From JALYOK01 sp963840785 (GTDB taxonomy: Bacteria > Pseudomonadota > Gammaproteobacteria > Burkholderiales > JALYOK01), in the NCBI GenBank assembly GCA_963840785.1, contig CAWJAF010000014.1:1-64000 (forward strand): a stretch of 64,000 nucleotides of DNA, in the 5' to 3' direction. The notes under the pieces were generated by a model. It did not search any database. It worked only from the letters and a program-made list of their open reading frames with translations, and was not told the DNA's origin. The stretch's first letter is position 1. Each line of letters opens with the position of its first letter. Shown here in pieces: positions 8,019 through 17,033 of this stretch. The position numbers and the translations under genes were made by a program.

Positions 8019-8758
8019 TACTTCAGCCAATTCTTGACGGTTTTAAGCTGCGCGTAGTTTGTCAAATCGATTTGCAAGGGCGTGATAGAAACGCGATGTT
8101 CTTTTGTCGCGTAAAAATCGGTGCCCTCCCCCGCATCTTGCGCCGGCCCCGCAGCGCCGACCCAATAAATTGTTTCGCCGCGTGGATTTTGCGATTTCAC
8201 GATTGGCTCAGCCTTATGCCGCTTGCCCAGGCGCGTCACTTCGCGGCCTTTTAAATTTGCATAAGGTACATCCGGGACGTTCACATTTAAAAGAACGGGC
8301 TCGACATAGGGGTTGTCACGAAACTCTTTGACTAAGTCTAAGGCAACACGAGCGGCTGTTTCAAAGTGATTGTTTCCAGCCGTGACCAGCGATACTGCGA
8401 TGGATGGAATCCCGAGCAAATAACCCTCTGTTGCGGCCGCGACGGTGCCAGAATAAACCGTATCGTCGCCCATATTCATTCCGTGATTTATGCCGGAAAC
8501 GACAATATCGGGCAACTTCTCGAGCAATCCGGTGACGGCCATATGCACACAATCCGTCGGCGTGCCATTGATGTGAAAATAACCGTTACTCGCCTTGCCT
8601 AACTTCAGCGGCCGATCAAGCGTCAACGAATTACTCGCGCCGCTGCGATCTCGTTCCGGCGCAACGACGGTAATTTCGCCGACTTGCGCAAGCGCTTCGG
8701 CTAAATGGCGCAGCCCCGGGGCGAAGTAACCGTCATCATTACTGAGCAAGATACGCAT
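8018..8758 (-). CDS. surE: 5'/3'-nucleotidase SurE
   Basis: A metal-dependent nucleoside-monophosphate phosphatase and exopolyphosphatase linked to stationary-phase survival. The N-terminus MRILLSNDDGYFAPGLRHLA carries the metal-binding NDDG motif. VAPERDRSGASNSLTLDRPL and SGINHGMNMGDDTVYSGTVA supply the other conserved active-site segments. At 246 residues it has the normal length. It is the first gene of the surE-pcm-nlpD-rpoS operon and is divergent from the mxa-like operon; 165 bases separate the two start codons and must hold both promoters. Confidence 0.96.
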   Translation of the reverse strand: MRILLSNDDGYFAPGLRHLAEALAQVGEITVVAPERDRSGASNSLTLDRPLKLGKASNGYFHINGTPTDCVHMAVTGLLEKLPDIVVSGINHGMNMGDDTVYSGTVAAATEGYLLGIPSIAVSLVTAGNNHFETAARVALDLVKEFRDNPYVEPVLLNVNVPDVPYANLKGREVTRLGKRHKAEPIVKSQNPRGETIYWVGAAGPAQDAGEGTDFYATKEHRVSITPLQIDLTNYAQLKTVKNWLK

Positions 8759-8923
8759 AGTTGCTTGGGTCGATAACTAGAAGGAAAGGCAAGTTGTACT
8801 AAATCAGAGACTTGAATTGTACACGCTAGAAGCAACTCGAACCTCGATATTGGGCTCGGATCAGCGCGTATTTTTGCTTCATTCGCGCGGACGCCACACC
8901 GATCTCGTATAGAATGTTTGGCG

Positions 8924-9793
8924 ATGTTAAAAGAGATTCATTACAAAATCGATTGGCGAAGCAAAAGCCATTTGCCGGGACATCATCGCAGCACCCAGTT
9001 GGGGGGCGGCCTGGAATTCCGTGGCAACGTACCGCTATTGGATGCGCCGGATCCGCGCCGACTGGACATTCGCGCAAGTCTAACGAATCCGTTCGACCAA
9101 TGGTTTGTACGTAGTTTTCGCCAGCGAAGCCAGGTGCCGGTTTATTTGATCGCAGATTTGTCAGCCTCAATCGGGTTTCGCGGTCTCCGCAATAAAATTG
9201 ACGTTATGGCTGACTTTACCGAATCCCTGGCCTATTCGGTGCATCGCAGCGGCGATCGATTTGCTTTCATCGGCTGCGACGAAAGTGTACGCACCGATTT
9301 CCTGATGCCGCCAACCCATGCGCTCGGTGCTGGCTTGGGCATAGCGCAGCGTTTGCGCCAGTTTCAACCCACCGGGAAATCGGCTAACGGATTGCATGAT
9401 ATCCAGCCCTACCTCCCGCGACAAAAGGGATTGATTTTTTTGGTTTCAGACTTTCACATTGACGACACAAGCATAATCCATACGCTTCAAACGTTAGCCG
9501 CACATCGAGTGTGCCCGCTTGTCCTATGGGATCGCGCGGAATACCAACGCATGCCGAAGTTCGGCTTAGTTTCAGTTCAAGATAGCGAAACCGGACGTCG
9601 CCGTACGGTTTTGCTGCGACGATCTTTGCACGAACGCATTCAAGCTGAATTTGAGACGCGACGAAACGCGTTGATCGAACTGTTCATGAAACATGGCACG
9701 CGCCCATTGTTCGTTAGAGACGCCTTCGATGCGGAGCAGGTCACCAAATATTTTTTTCAAGCCGACCATGAACCGCACGAGATTAACGCATGA
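8924..9793 (+). CDS. mxaS: DUF58 protein, MxaS-like
   Basis: 289 residues from an ATG at 8924; an in-frame TTG two codons upstream is the only other option. The DUF58 core is visible as LDIRASLTNPFDQWFVRSFR followed by VYLIADLSASIGFRG, the degenerate von Willebrand-like strand, and later KGLIFLVSDFHID. In methylotrophs MxaS is encoded after the MoxR-type ATPase MxaR and is thought to help mature methanol dehydrogenase. Here the gene begins a five-gene overlapping set S-A-C-K-L, but no moxR/mxaR gene precedes it. The symbol is assigned from domain plus gene order. A BatA/B-type maturation system of other function is the main alternative. Confidence 0.72.
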   Translation: MLKEIHYKIDWRSKSHLPGHHRSTQLGGGLEFRGNVPLLDAPDPRRLDIRASLTNPFDQWFVRSFRQRSQVPVYLIADLSASIGFRGLRNKIDVMADFTESLAYSVHRSGDRFAFIGCDESVRTDFLMPPTHALGAGLGIAQRLRQFQPTGKSANGLHDIQPYLPRQKGLIFLVSDFHIDDTSIIHTLQTLAAHRVCPLVLWDRAEYQRMPKFGLVSVQDSETGRRRTVLLRRSLHERIQAEFETRRNALIELFMKHGTRPLFVRDAFDAEQVTKYFFQADHEPHEINA

Positions 9794-10689
9794 GCCGAAT
9801 CGCCTTTTGTTTCGGTATGCTCCTATGGGTTGTGACGAGCTTAGCCGCGGAAATCGAGATCACCGCGAACAATCCCCGCCCGTTTGGCTATGTCGTCGGC
9901 GATATGTTGGAACAGGAATTGACGCTAACATCTAACGCTAGCCAGCGCATCGATGAAAAACAACTTCCCGCGCTGGGGCGCATTAACGCGTGGCTAGAGT
10001 TGCGCAGCCTGGCGATTAACGAAACGTCGACGTCCACCCATCGGATTTATCGGGTGACGCTAAAGTATCAATTGCCGAATTCGCCAATGGAGGTGCGCGT
10101 ACTTGAATTACCGTCACAACGATTTTTATTTTTGGGCGCCAATAAACCCATCGAAGTGAAATCCACCGAATGGCCAATTACAATCGGGCCAATTACGCCA
10201 GAGGAAGTCCTTGCCAGAGAAGGTCTTGAGGCGATGCGCTCGGATGTGCTGCCACAATCCATTGACACATCAGTCTACCGACAACGCATGATCGGCTACG
10301 CCTTGGCCCTCGCCGCACTCGTATTCTATTGGTGCTATCGCTATTTTGGTATTCCCTATCTCACGCGGCAAAAACGGCCTTTCACTCGCACTTTTCGCGA
10401 GATCAGCCATCTGGCGAAACAGGCTGAAGCCAATAATTTTTCGCGTTCGATTGAACTGATACACCACGCCCTCAATGAAACGGCTGGCAAATCATTATTT
10501 GTCGATAACGTTGATCAGTTCCTGGCCGCAAAACCACTTCCGCCCAACCTCGTTTCGATGACCCGAGAGTTTTTCCAAGTTTCGCGCAGAGAATTTTTTG
10601 CCGGTGGCGCCACTAACAACCTAGCCTCGATCGACTGGATGTTGGAATTTTGTCGTGCTTGGCGCGATATTGAGCGGGGTGTTGCGTGA
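9790..10689 (+). CDS. mxaA: MxaA-like exported membrane protein
   Basis: 299 residues overlapping mxaS by four bases (ATGA). A cleavable or anchoring signal (MSRIAFCFGMLLWVVTSLAA) precedes a periplasmic beta-rich domain of about 160 residues. A transmembrane helix follows near residue 170 (IGYALALAALVFYWCYRYFG), and then a cytoplasmic helical tail. The topology and the place between a DUF58 gene and a VWA gene match MxaA, which is linked with MxaK and MxaL to calcium insertion into methanol dehydrogenase in methylotrophs. Sequence motifs of its own are few, so the name depends mainly on context. Confidence 0.65.
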   Translation: MSRIAFCFGMLLWVVTSLAAEIEITANNPRPFGYVVGDMLEQELTLTSNASQRIDEKQLPALGRINAWLELRSLAINETSTSTHRIYRVTLKYQLPNSPMEVRVLELPSQRFLFLGANKPIEVKSTEWPITIGPITPEEVLAREGLEAMRSDVLPQSIDTSVYRQRMIGYALALAALVFYWCYRYFGIPYLTRQKRPFTRTFREISHLAKQAEANNFSRSIELIHHALNETAGKSLFVDNVDQFLAAKPLPPNLVSMTREFFQVSRREFFAGGATNNLASIDWMLEFCRAWRDIERGVA

Positions 10690-11702
10690 AAATTGAGTTT
10701 GCTTATCCCTGGGTACTTTTACTGTTACCGCTTGCACTGTTGCCATTCTTTCGAGCGGATCGCCAACCTCTAGTTTATGGTTGGCTGCGTTTATTGCCAT
10801 CTGACTTTATTGGCCAACTCATTGGACTCTTACTCAAACTGATTGCGGCAGGCACAATCGCCGCGCTAGTTGTCGGCTTATCCGGAGTCCATCGCTCTGA
10901 AGTCAGCGTAGAACGGGTCGGACTCGGGGCGCAAATCGTGATATTGCTAGATCGCAGTCGCAGCATGGACGAGTCTTTCAATCAGGGGCGGGTAAACCAC
11001 GATCCGAGCAAGGCCTTTAACGCGGAGGAGCAACGGGAAATCAAAGGTAGAGTTGCGCGCAAGATATTGGCGGACTTTGCTGCGAAGCGCCCACAAGACA
11101 TGTTTGGCATGGTGGGTTTTAGCGCCTATCCAATGCATATCCTGGATTTCACGCAAAAACAAGAGGTCATTCAAGCCGCTATTCGCGCCGGTGATATTGG
11201 ACGCGGCCTTTCGGACACCGACATGGCACGCGGTCTGTTCGCATCCTTAGCCTATTTTGACAATCAGCCGTACACCGGCTCGCGGATTATTCTTTTGGTT
11301 TCAGATGGCGGTGCACGAATCGACTCGGTCACTCGCGAAAAACTCGGAAACTTAATGCGACGTAACCGCGTCGGCCTGTATTGGATTTACCTGCGCTCGA
11401 TCAATAGTCCCGGTTTGTTCACGGAGCCGGCCGACACCGAAGTGGGCATCAACGCTTCCCCGGAGATCGCATTGCACGATTTCTTCAAAAAGATGAAAAC
11501 GCCTTATCGCGCCTACGAAGCGGAAAGCTCTAACGCAATTCTGCGTGCCGTTCAAGACGTAAATCGACTCGAGAATTTACCCATCAGCTTTAACGAAATT
11601 GTTCCGCGCCGTGACCTTTCCTGGGAATGTTACCTGTTAGCGGCGCTGTTGTTGGTTGCGCTATTGGCGACGAAATTTATCGAGGTGAAAGCGTGGCGTT
11701 GA
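10686..11702 (+). CDS. mxaC: MxaC-like von Willebrand factor A membrane protein
   Basis: 338 residues from a GTG at 10686 that overlaps the mxaA stop (GTGA). Two N-terminal hydrophobic segments (residues about 5-20 and 45-65) are followed by a VWA domain with an intact metal-ion-dependent adhesion site: the DxSxS motif is seen as LLDRSRSMDES. IILLVSDGGARIDSVT is the later strand with the conserved aspartate. A terminal helix (LLAALLLVALLATKFIEV) anchors the C-terminus. This bracketed VWA arrangement is typical of MxaC and BatA-type proteins. It is third in the S-A-C-K-L order. Confidence 0.72.
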   Translation: MKIEFAYPWVLLLLPLALLPFFRADRQPLVYGWLRLLPSDFIGQLIGLLLKLIAAGTIAALVVGLSGVHRSEVSVERVGLGAQIVILLDRSRSMDESFNQGRVNHDPSKAFNAEEQREIKGRVARKILADFAAKRPQDMFGMVGFSAYPMHILDFTQKQEVIQAAIRAGDIGRGLSDTDMARGLFASLAYFDNQPYTGSRIILLVSDGGARIDSVTREKLGNLMRRNRVGLYWIYLRSINSPGLFTEPADTEVGINASPEIALHDFFKKMKTPYRAYEAESSNAILRAVQDVNRLENLPISFNEIVPRRDLSWECYLLAALLLVALLATKFIEVKAWR

Positions 11703-12241
11703 TGATAAAACCGCATAAATGGCTCCAGGGAATTTTTGTGGTTTTGCTCGGATTAATTGCCATTGACTGCTACCGCTGGTGGACAACAGCGCGATTGAAT
11801 GCCGCTATTGTCGATGGCTCGATTGTTGAGGATACTACGGCGTTGCCTGCGCGGGCTAAGTTTGCCCAGGCGTTTTACTACGCACAAAAGGGTGATCGTG
11901 AACGTTCGATTGCGCTCTACAAACAAGTGGAACGCTTGGGGGATCTAAAAATAGCTCAAGCTGCGCAATACAATCGTGCAAACGGTTACCTGTTCAAGGC
12001 GATGGAGATGTCTGGGACCGACAACCAAAATCTGGCGCTGCCGTTGGCCGAACTCGCGAAGGATACGTATCGTTCTCTGTTGCGCGCCGACCCGGCGCAT
12101 TGGGATGCCAAATACAATTTGGAGCGAGCGCTACGATTGGTTCCCGATCCCGACGACAGCGACGACGCCGATCTACCTCCGCCGCTACAATCGGAGCGGG
12201 CCCCCACGACTATGCGCGGTTTTACACTTGGGTTGCCTTAA
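11693..12241 (+). CDS. mxaK: MxaK-like small membrane protein
   Basis: 182 residues if started at the GTG at 11693, which has GAGGTG five bases upstream; an ATG at 11702 overlapping the mxaC stop is nearly as good. One N-terminal transmembrane helix (LQGIFVVLLGLIAIDCYRWW) is followed by a helical TPR-like region (RAKFAQAFYYAQKGDRERSI, then AAQYNRANGYLFKAM and DAKYNLERALRLVPD). A short acidic, proline-rich tail closes the protein. The family is called from length, topology and position between the two VWA genes. In BAT-type operons a TPR protein holds the equivalent place. Confidence 0.62.
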   Translation: MALMIKPHKWLQGIFVVLLGLIAIDCYRWWTTARLNAAIVDGSIVEDTTALPARAKFAQAFYYAQKGDRERSIALYKQVERLGDLKIAQAAQYNRANGYLFKAMEMSGTDNQNLALPLAELAKDTYRSLLRADPAHWDAKYNLERALRLVPDPDDSDDADLPPPLQSERAPTTMRGFTLGLP

Positions 12242-13203
12242 TGCAGCCGATTAGGATTCTGTTGCGCCGACTGGATAGGACCAGCTGGTGGTTATTGTTT
12301 ATATTAGCCTTCATTTTTGTGGCGCTACTGCGCCCCACTGTTCCGTTTCAAAAAGATATTCTCAATAGCATTTTCGTTATCGATGTTTCTCAGAGTATGA
12401 ATACGCGCGATTACCAAATTGGCGATAAAGCGGTGAGTCGTATTCAGGTGGTTCGGGAGGTGCTGCGGAGATCGCTGACGGATATGCCGTGTGGTTCCCG
12501 AATGGGACTGGCAATCTTTGCGGAGTATCGGTCATTTCTCTTGCTAACCCCGGTTGAAGTCTGTGGCAACTACGCGGAATTGTCCGCGTCGATCAATCAG
12601 ATCAGCGGCAAAATGGCTTGGGCCGGCGGGAGCGAAATTGCCAAAGGTTTGAATTGGGGACTCAAAATGGCCGTGGCTGTTGAACCGCCGACCCAGTTTG
12701 GTATTCATTACAGATGGCCATGAGGCGCCGCCCATTAACTTGCGCAATCGTCCGCGGATCGACGTGAAGTCGGGCGAAGTACGCGGCATATTGATCGGTG
12801 TCGGCGGCAGCGAACTCTCACCTATTCCCAAATTCGACCCCGATGGCAATGCCCTCGGATTTTGGCGCGCCGACGAAGTTGCGCAAATGGACGTCTATTC
12901 TCAGGGGCGCGCAAGTAGCGTGTCGGGCGAAAAAATGGCTGACGTCGATCACGCCGAGTCCGACGCAAAAAAACTTACGCCGACCGAACATCTTTCCTCG
13001 ATCAAGGAAGCGTATCTGCAACAGCTCGCACAAGAAAATGGCCTCGCATACGCACGACTGGTACTGCCGGCTGATTTAGTACTGCAACTATCAACCAGTA
13101 ATATGGCGCAGCGGGCTCTGTGCCAACAGTAATCGCATGGCTTCCCGCGTTGTTTGCGCTGGTCGGCTTGTTGGCGTTGTATTTAGGGCGTAATCGATCG
13201 TGA
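12241..13203 (+). pseudogene. mxaL: MxaL-like VWA protein with two reading-frame breaks
   Basis: Starts at 12241 overlapping the mxaK stop (TAATG). The first frame gives a transmembrane helix (LLFILAFIFVALLRPTVPFQ), then FVIDVSQSMNTRDYQ with an intact DxSxS metal site, and hits a stop at 12719-12721. The conserved continuation LVFITDGHEAPPINLR lies in the +1 frame from about 12700 and runs to 13132. The expected C-terminal anchor (VIAWLPALFALVGLLALYLG) is back in the first frame and ends at 13203. The two breaks cancel, so the full span is a multiple of three. Either the gene carries an insertion and a deletion, or the assembly does. Confidence 0.65.
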
Positions 13204-13210
13204 ATTAACC

Positions 13211-14656
13211 ATGCGCTATTACCCAAAATCATTAACGCGATTAATTTTAGTCGGCTTAGTTTTGATTTTGCTGCCATTGGCTTTTGCGTTTTACAACGTC
13301 GCGAGCAATTTGGAGTTGCTTGCCGGTCGTGGTCAGCGCGCCGTATTTGAAGCCGTCCGCATTACCCAAGACAGCCGACTCCTCATTCAGCGCATCACCG
13401 ACATGGAACGGGTAACGCGCCAGTACCTTGTCGTGGAAGACCCCAAACTCCTGGAAGGCTATGCCAAACTTCACAATGAAGTTCAAACGGCCGCGCGAAC
13501 CCTTAGCGCGCGGGCACTTGATCTGGATCAACGGGCAAAACTAAAAGAGTTGACTGGCGTAGAGAATCAGCTCTACGAAATGATTCAAGGAATTCCTATT
13601 CGATCTTTCAAAGTCGAGGAGAGCGTTGCCCTATTCGGTCAATTAGATCAACTTGGGAAATCCATATTAGCGCAAAGTGATGTCGTTATTGGTCGAGAAG
13701 CGGAGGCACTGAGTATTTCTTCGAACCGCGCACGAGAAATATTGCTTTGGCAACTATTAGCGCCCATTCCCCTTGCGTTGTTATTTTCTGTCGTATTCAC
13801 ATTTGTAATCACGCGGCCATTCCGCCAAATCTACACGGGCATTCGTCGTATCGGCGACGGTCAGCTTATGGCGCCCATAGAAGTTCAAGGTCCACAAGAT
13901 CTGGTGGACCTCGGTCAACGTTTGGACTGGCTCCGACAGCGGCTTTACGATCTCCAAGAACAGAAAACAAAATTCTTCCAACATGTGTCCCATGAGCTCA
14001 AAACGCCGCTCGCCGCGCTGCGCGAAGGTAGTCAAATTCTTGTTGATGAAGTCGTCGGCAAATTAACGCCCGAACAACATGAAATTGCCACCATATTGCA
14101 GCACAAAACTAACCAGCTTCAGAAGTTAATATACGACTTGCTGAACTTAAGTGCTGCTGGCGCGGCCGAAGTACATAAGGGATTTTTGAAGTTCGAAAAT
14201 TTCGATTTGCGACGCACCGTGGTCGCGGTCGCCGATGAACAAAAACTGGCAATGAAACGAAAGGAACTTCGATTCAATTTGATCAGTCCGGATACTTTAC
14301 CGATTCGCGCGGATTCGGAAAAAATAAGAATCGTCATCGATAACTTGTTGTCCAATGCCATCAAGTTTTCGCCATTGGGTGGAGCGACTATAATGGATCT
14401 ACGTCAATATCGCGGTCAAGTAACGATTGATATTTCCGACCAAGGTCCAGGCATTTCAGAAGAGGATCGGGATCGGGTTTTTGAGGCCTTTTACCAAGGC
14501 CGAACACCGCAGCGAAACGCAAGTGAAGGAACCGGGCTGGGGCTTGCGATCATTAAGGAGTTTGTGTTGGCCCATAACGGGCATGTTGAAATTGTACAAA
14601 ACGGCAAGCCCGGTGCGCATTTTCGGGTGACGTTGCCGCAAAACCAAGAGAGATAA
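13211..14656 (+). CDS. glrK: Sensor histidine kinase GlrK (QseE)
   Basis: 481 residues, inner-membrane sensor of the GlrK-GlrR system. TM1 is near residues 10-28 (LILVGLVLILLPLAFAFYNV) and TM2 near residues 185-203. Between them is a helical periplasmic domain, after which comes a HAMP segment (ITRPFRQIYTGIRRIGDGQL). The H-box is FFQHVSHELKTPLAALREG, the N-box IVIDNLLSNAIKFSP, and the G-boxes DQGPGISEEDR and EGTGLGLAIIKEF. The unusual HVSHELKTPLAALREGS spelling and the following lipoprotein and sigma-54 regulator identify GlrK rather than a generic kinase. It starts eight bases after the mxaL-like gene and could be cotranscribed with it. Confidence 0.88.
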   Translation: MRYYPKSLTRLILVGLVLILLPLAFAFYNVASNLELLAGRGQRAVFEAVRITQDSRLLIQRITDMERVTRQYLVVEDPKLLEGYAKLHNEVQTAARTLSARALDLDQRAKLKELTGVENQLYEMIQGIPIRSFKVEESVALFGQLDQLGKSILAQSDVVIGREAEALSISSNRAREILLWQLLAPIPLALLFSVVFTFVITRPFRQIYTGIRRIGDGQLMAPIEVQGPQDLVDLGQRLDWLRQRLYDLQEQKTKFFQHVSHELKTPLAALREGSQILVDEVVGKLTPEQHEIATILQHKTNQLQKLIYDLLNLSAAGAAEVHKGFLKFENFDLRRTVVAVADEQKLAMKRKELRFNLISPDTLPIRADSEKIRIVIDNLLSNAIKFSPLGGATIMDLRQYRGQVTIDISDQGPGISEEDRDRVFEAFYQGRTPQRNASEGTGLGLAIIKEFVLAHNGHVEIVQNGKPGAHFRVTLPQNQER

Positions 14657-14657
14657 A

Positions 14658-15428
14658 ATGAAAACGACTAGGATTGCATGGCTGTTTGTCGGGATGACAA
14701 CGTTGATGTTCTTTGGCTGTACCAATAACTATAGAAACCCCGCGAATACAGGCACTTCGGCCGGGGCCGCATCGGAGAAAACATTAGATTCTGCTTCGGC
14801 CGCCGATAAAATAGCCGCGGCTCAAGGCATTCGAAGTGATTCCGATAGTCTCATTGACTACTACTTAACAATGCGAAAGGCACCTAAAGAAAAGGTGCTG
14901 CGCGAATACGCCGATGCCAATCGTGTAATACAAGTAACGCCTAACGCTTTCAACAGAATTAAGCTGGCTTTACTGCTCAGTTTACCTATCACCGGCGTTC
15001 AAGATTCCGCGCGGGCATTAAACTTGCTTCAGGATACCATCAAGGAGGAAAACGAAGACGAGAATGCGCTTCGTAATCTAGCCAATTTGTTACAGACTCA
15101 GCTTTATAAGGAATCTCGCCACGATGAAAACATGCAGCGTGCTCGGGACGATCAGAAGCGCTTAGAATTGCTTACGGCGAAACAGGACGAAGGGATTCAA
15201 GCCCTAACCTTAAAATTGAAAGATGAGCAGAAACGATACGATACGTTACAAACCTCGACTCAGTCTAAGCAAGAAGACAATAACCAGGCCGTCTCGATTC
15301 TTGCGCAAAAATTGAAAGACGAGCAAAAACGAGCCGATAATTTGCAGCAAAAACTCGACGCGTTGGCAAACATTGAAAAGACACTTATCGAGCGCCAGCA
15401 GCAAGGGAAAACCGATCCGAAGAAATGA
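14658..15428 (+). CDS. qseG: QseG-like lipoprotein
   Basis: 256 residues with a lipoprotein signal (AWLFVGMTTLMFFGC, lipobox FFGC). A helical middle domain (SDSLIDYYLTMRKAPKEKVL) precedes a long, charged C-terminal coiled coil with two copies of LKLKDEQKR-like sequence (about residues 175-190 and 215-230). Sitting between glrK and glrR, it corresponds to YfhG/QseG, the outer-membrane lipoprotein reported to influence GlrK activity in enterobacteria. Sequence identity to that protein cannot be measured here; the name is from order and architecture. Its stop overlaps the start of glrR by four bases. Confidence 0.7.
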   Translation: MKTTRIAWLFVGMTTLMFFGCTNNYRNPANTGTSAGAASEKTLDSASAADKIAAAQGIRSDSDSLIDYYLTMRKAPKEKVLREYADANRVIQVTPNAFNRIKLALLLSLPITGVQDSARALNLLQDTIKEENEDENALRNLANLLQTQLYKESRHDENMQRARDDQKRLELLTAKQDEGIQALTLKLKDEQKRYDTLQTSTQSKQEDNNQAVSILAQKLKDEQKRADNLQQKLDALANIEKTLIERQQQGKTDPKK

Positions 15429-16789
15429 CCTCAAGCGCAAAACAAAAAATTCTGTTGGTAGATGACGACAGTGAGCTGCTCCGACTGTTGTCGATTCGAC
15501 TGACCGGGGCCAGTTACGATGTTACTGCGGTAGATAGCGCAGAAAAAGCCTTGGCATGCCTTGCGCACTCAAGACCAAACCTTGTCATATCCGATTTACG
15601 CATGCAGGGTATGGACGGAATGGCGCTATTTGCGGCGATCCATCAAAATAATCCCGCCTTGCCGGTCATCATATTGACTGCGCATGGGACGGTGCCCGAT
15701 GCCGTTACCGCCATCCGCAGCGGCGTATTTGGTTACTTGACAAAACCGTTTGATAGCAAGACGTTGCTCGCTCAAGTTGAGAAAGCACTTCTCATCTCTG
15801 GTCATGCGGCGACCTCAGATTCCGGCGAGGATAGCGTGCCATGGGCGCACGAAATCATTACACGTAGCGCAAAAATGCAGGATCTGCTTGCTCAAGCACG
15901 CTTGATGGCCGAAAGCGACGCCAACGTCTTCATTCACGGCGAAAGCGGCAGCGGAAAAGAATTGCTTGCACGTGCCATACATTTTGGCAGCAAACGTCGC
16001 GAAAAACCCTTCATCGCCGTCAACTGTGGCGCGATTCCTGAGCCTTTGCTTGAGTCTGAATTATTCGGGCACATGAAAGGTTCGTTCACCGGCGCTATGC
16101 GCGATCATCCCGGTCTATTTCAAGCCGCTAATAAAGGCACGCTATTTCTAGATGAAATCGGCGATATGCCTTTGTCATTGCAGGTAAAATTGCTTCGGGT
16201 GCTGCAGGAACGCGAAGTTCGACCCGTAGGATCAACCTCTACGGTCCCAATTGATGTGCGCATAATTTCCGCGACCCATCGCAACTTGGAAGAAGCGCTA
16301 GCCGCAGGGACTTTCCGTGAGGATTTATATTACCGCCTAAACGTCGTCGCCCTACTTCTGCCGCCCCTAAGAGACCGCCGCGAAGATATTCCGCTGTTGG
16401 CCTCCCACTTTCTGGAAACCTTGAACAAGCGCTACGAGAAACAAGTTAACGGATTCGCGCCTGAGGCGATGGAGCAGATGGTGTTGGCGCCGTGGCCGGG
16501 CAATGTTCGGCAGCTATATAACATTGTGGAACAATCACTTGCGCTATGCACGACGAACATTATCCCAGTCGCGTTGGTGCAAAAGTGCTTGCAAAGCGAT
16601 TCGGCGATGGTGCCTTCGTTCGAAGAAGCGCGTCGGCGTTTCGAACGAGATTACCTTGCCCAACTACTAAAAATTACCAATGGCAACGTCAGTCAGGCCG
16701 CACGTTTGGCAAAACGTAACCGCACTGAGTTCTACAAACTACTGCAACGAAACGAACTCAATCCCGGATCATTCAAAGAACTCTCTTGA
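15425..16789 (+). CDS. glrR: Sigma-54-dependent response regulator GlrR (QseF)
   Basis: 454 residues of NtrC architecture. The receiver domain (residues 5-120) has the phospho-acceptor aspartate in NLVISDLRMQGMDGM and the switch lysine in GYLTKPFD. The AAA+ domain has Walker A GESGSGKELLARAI, the sigma-54 contact loop ELFGHMKGSFTGAMRD, Walker B TLFLDEIGDMPL and the R-finger region YYRLNVVALLLPPLRDRRED. A Fis-type DNA-binding helix-turn-helix lies at the end (NVSQAARLAKRNRTEFYKLL). It begins inside the qseG stop. A terminator follows at once, and then a candidate GlrR operator and a sigma-54 promoter. Confidence 0.92.
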   Translation: MTSSAKQKILLVDDDSELLRLLSIRLTGASYDVTAVDSAEKALACLAHSRPNLVISDLRMQGMDGMALFAAIHQNNPALPVIILTAHGTVPDAVTAIRSGVFGYLTKPFDSKTLLAQVEKALLISGHAATSDSGEDSVPWAHEIITRSAKMQDLLAQARLMAESDANVFIHGESGSGKELLARAIHFGSKRREKPFIAVNCGAIPEPLLESELFGHMKGSFTGAMRDHPGLFQAANKGTLFLDEIGDMPLSLQVKLLRVLQEREVRPVGSTSTVPIDVRIISATHRNLEEALAAGTFREDLYYRLNVVALLLPPLRDRREDIPLLASHFLETLNKRYEKQVNGFAPEAMEQMVLAPWPGNVRQLYNIVEQSLALCTTNIIPVALVQKCLQSDSAMVPSFEEARRRFERDYLAQLLKITNGNVSQAARLAKRNRTEFYKLLQRNELNPGSFKELS

Positions 16790-16794
16790 TGTCG

Positions 16795-16815
16795 CCCGTC
16801 GGCGACGGGTTTTTT
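16795..16815 (+). terminator. Intrinsic terminator of glrK-qseG-glrR
   Basis: Stem CCCGTC (16795-16800), loop GGC, stem GACGGG (16804-16809), then six T residues. It begins six bases after the glrR stop codon. Confidence 0.88.
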
Positions 16816-16853
16816 CATATAAAAACAACAACTTAATATTCTCTGAAAAGATG

Positions 16854-16873
16854 CTGTCGCGTTTCAGCGACAG
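16854..16873 (+). promoter_or_regulatory. Candidate GlrR upstream activating site
   Basis: A perfect palindrome, CTGTCGC then GTTTCA then GCGACAG. It contains TGTC (16855-16858), ten bases, then GACA (16869-16872). TGTC-N10-GACA is the reported GlrR operator of enterobacteria. The centre lies about 120 bases upstream of the predicted start from the sigma-54 promoter at 16958, a usual distance for an enhancer-binding protein. A few T residues follow, so a weak second terminator is an alternative reading. Confidence 0.7.
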
Positions 16874-16957
16874 TTTTACATAGTCAGCACTAGCTAAAAT
16901 CTGTAAACTTTCGTTGCAAAAACGCTATCAAATTGTTTTATAAGGATATTTTATAAC

Positions 16958-16973
16958 TGGCATAGCGCTTGCT
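16958..16973 (+). promoter_or_regulatory. Sigma-54 promoter upstream of a small gene
   Basis: TGGCATAGCGCTTGCT has the GG and GC dinucleotides at the spacing required by sigma-54 (consensus TGGCAY-N5-TTGCW) and matches at every conserved position. The predicted start is near 16984. The sequence sits between glrR and the small gene at 17034, with a GlrR-type palindrome upstream. Confidence 0.8.
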
Positions 16974-17033
16974 TTAATCTACTCGAGACACCTGCAATTA
17001 GACCAAGCAACAGTAAATCGCTTAGGAGAACGG

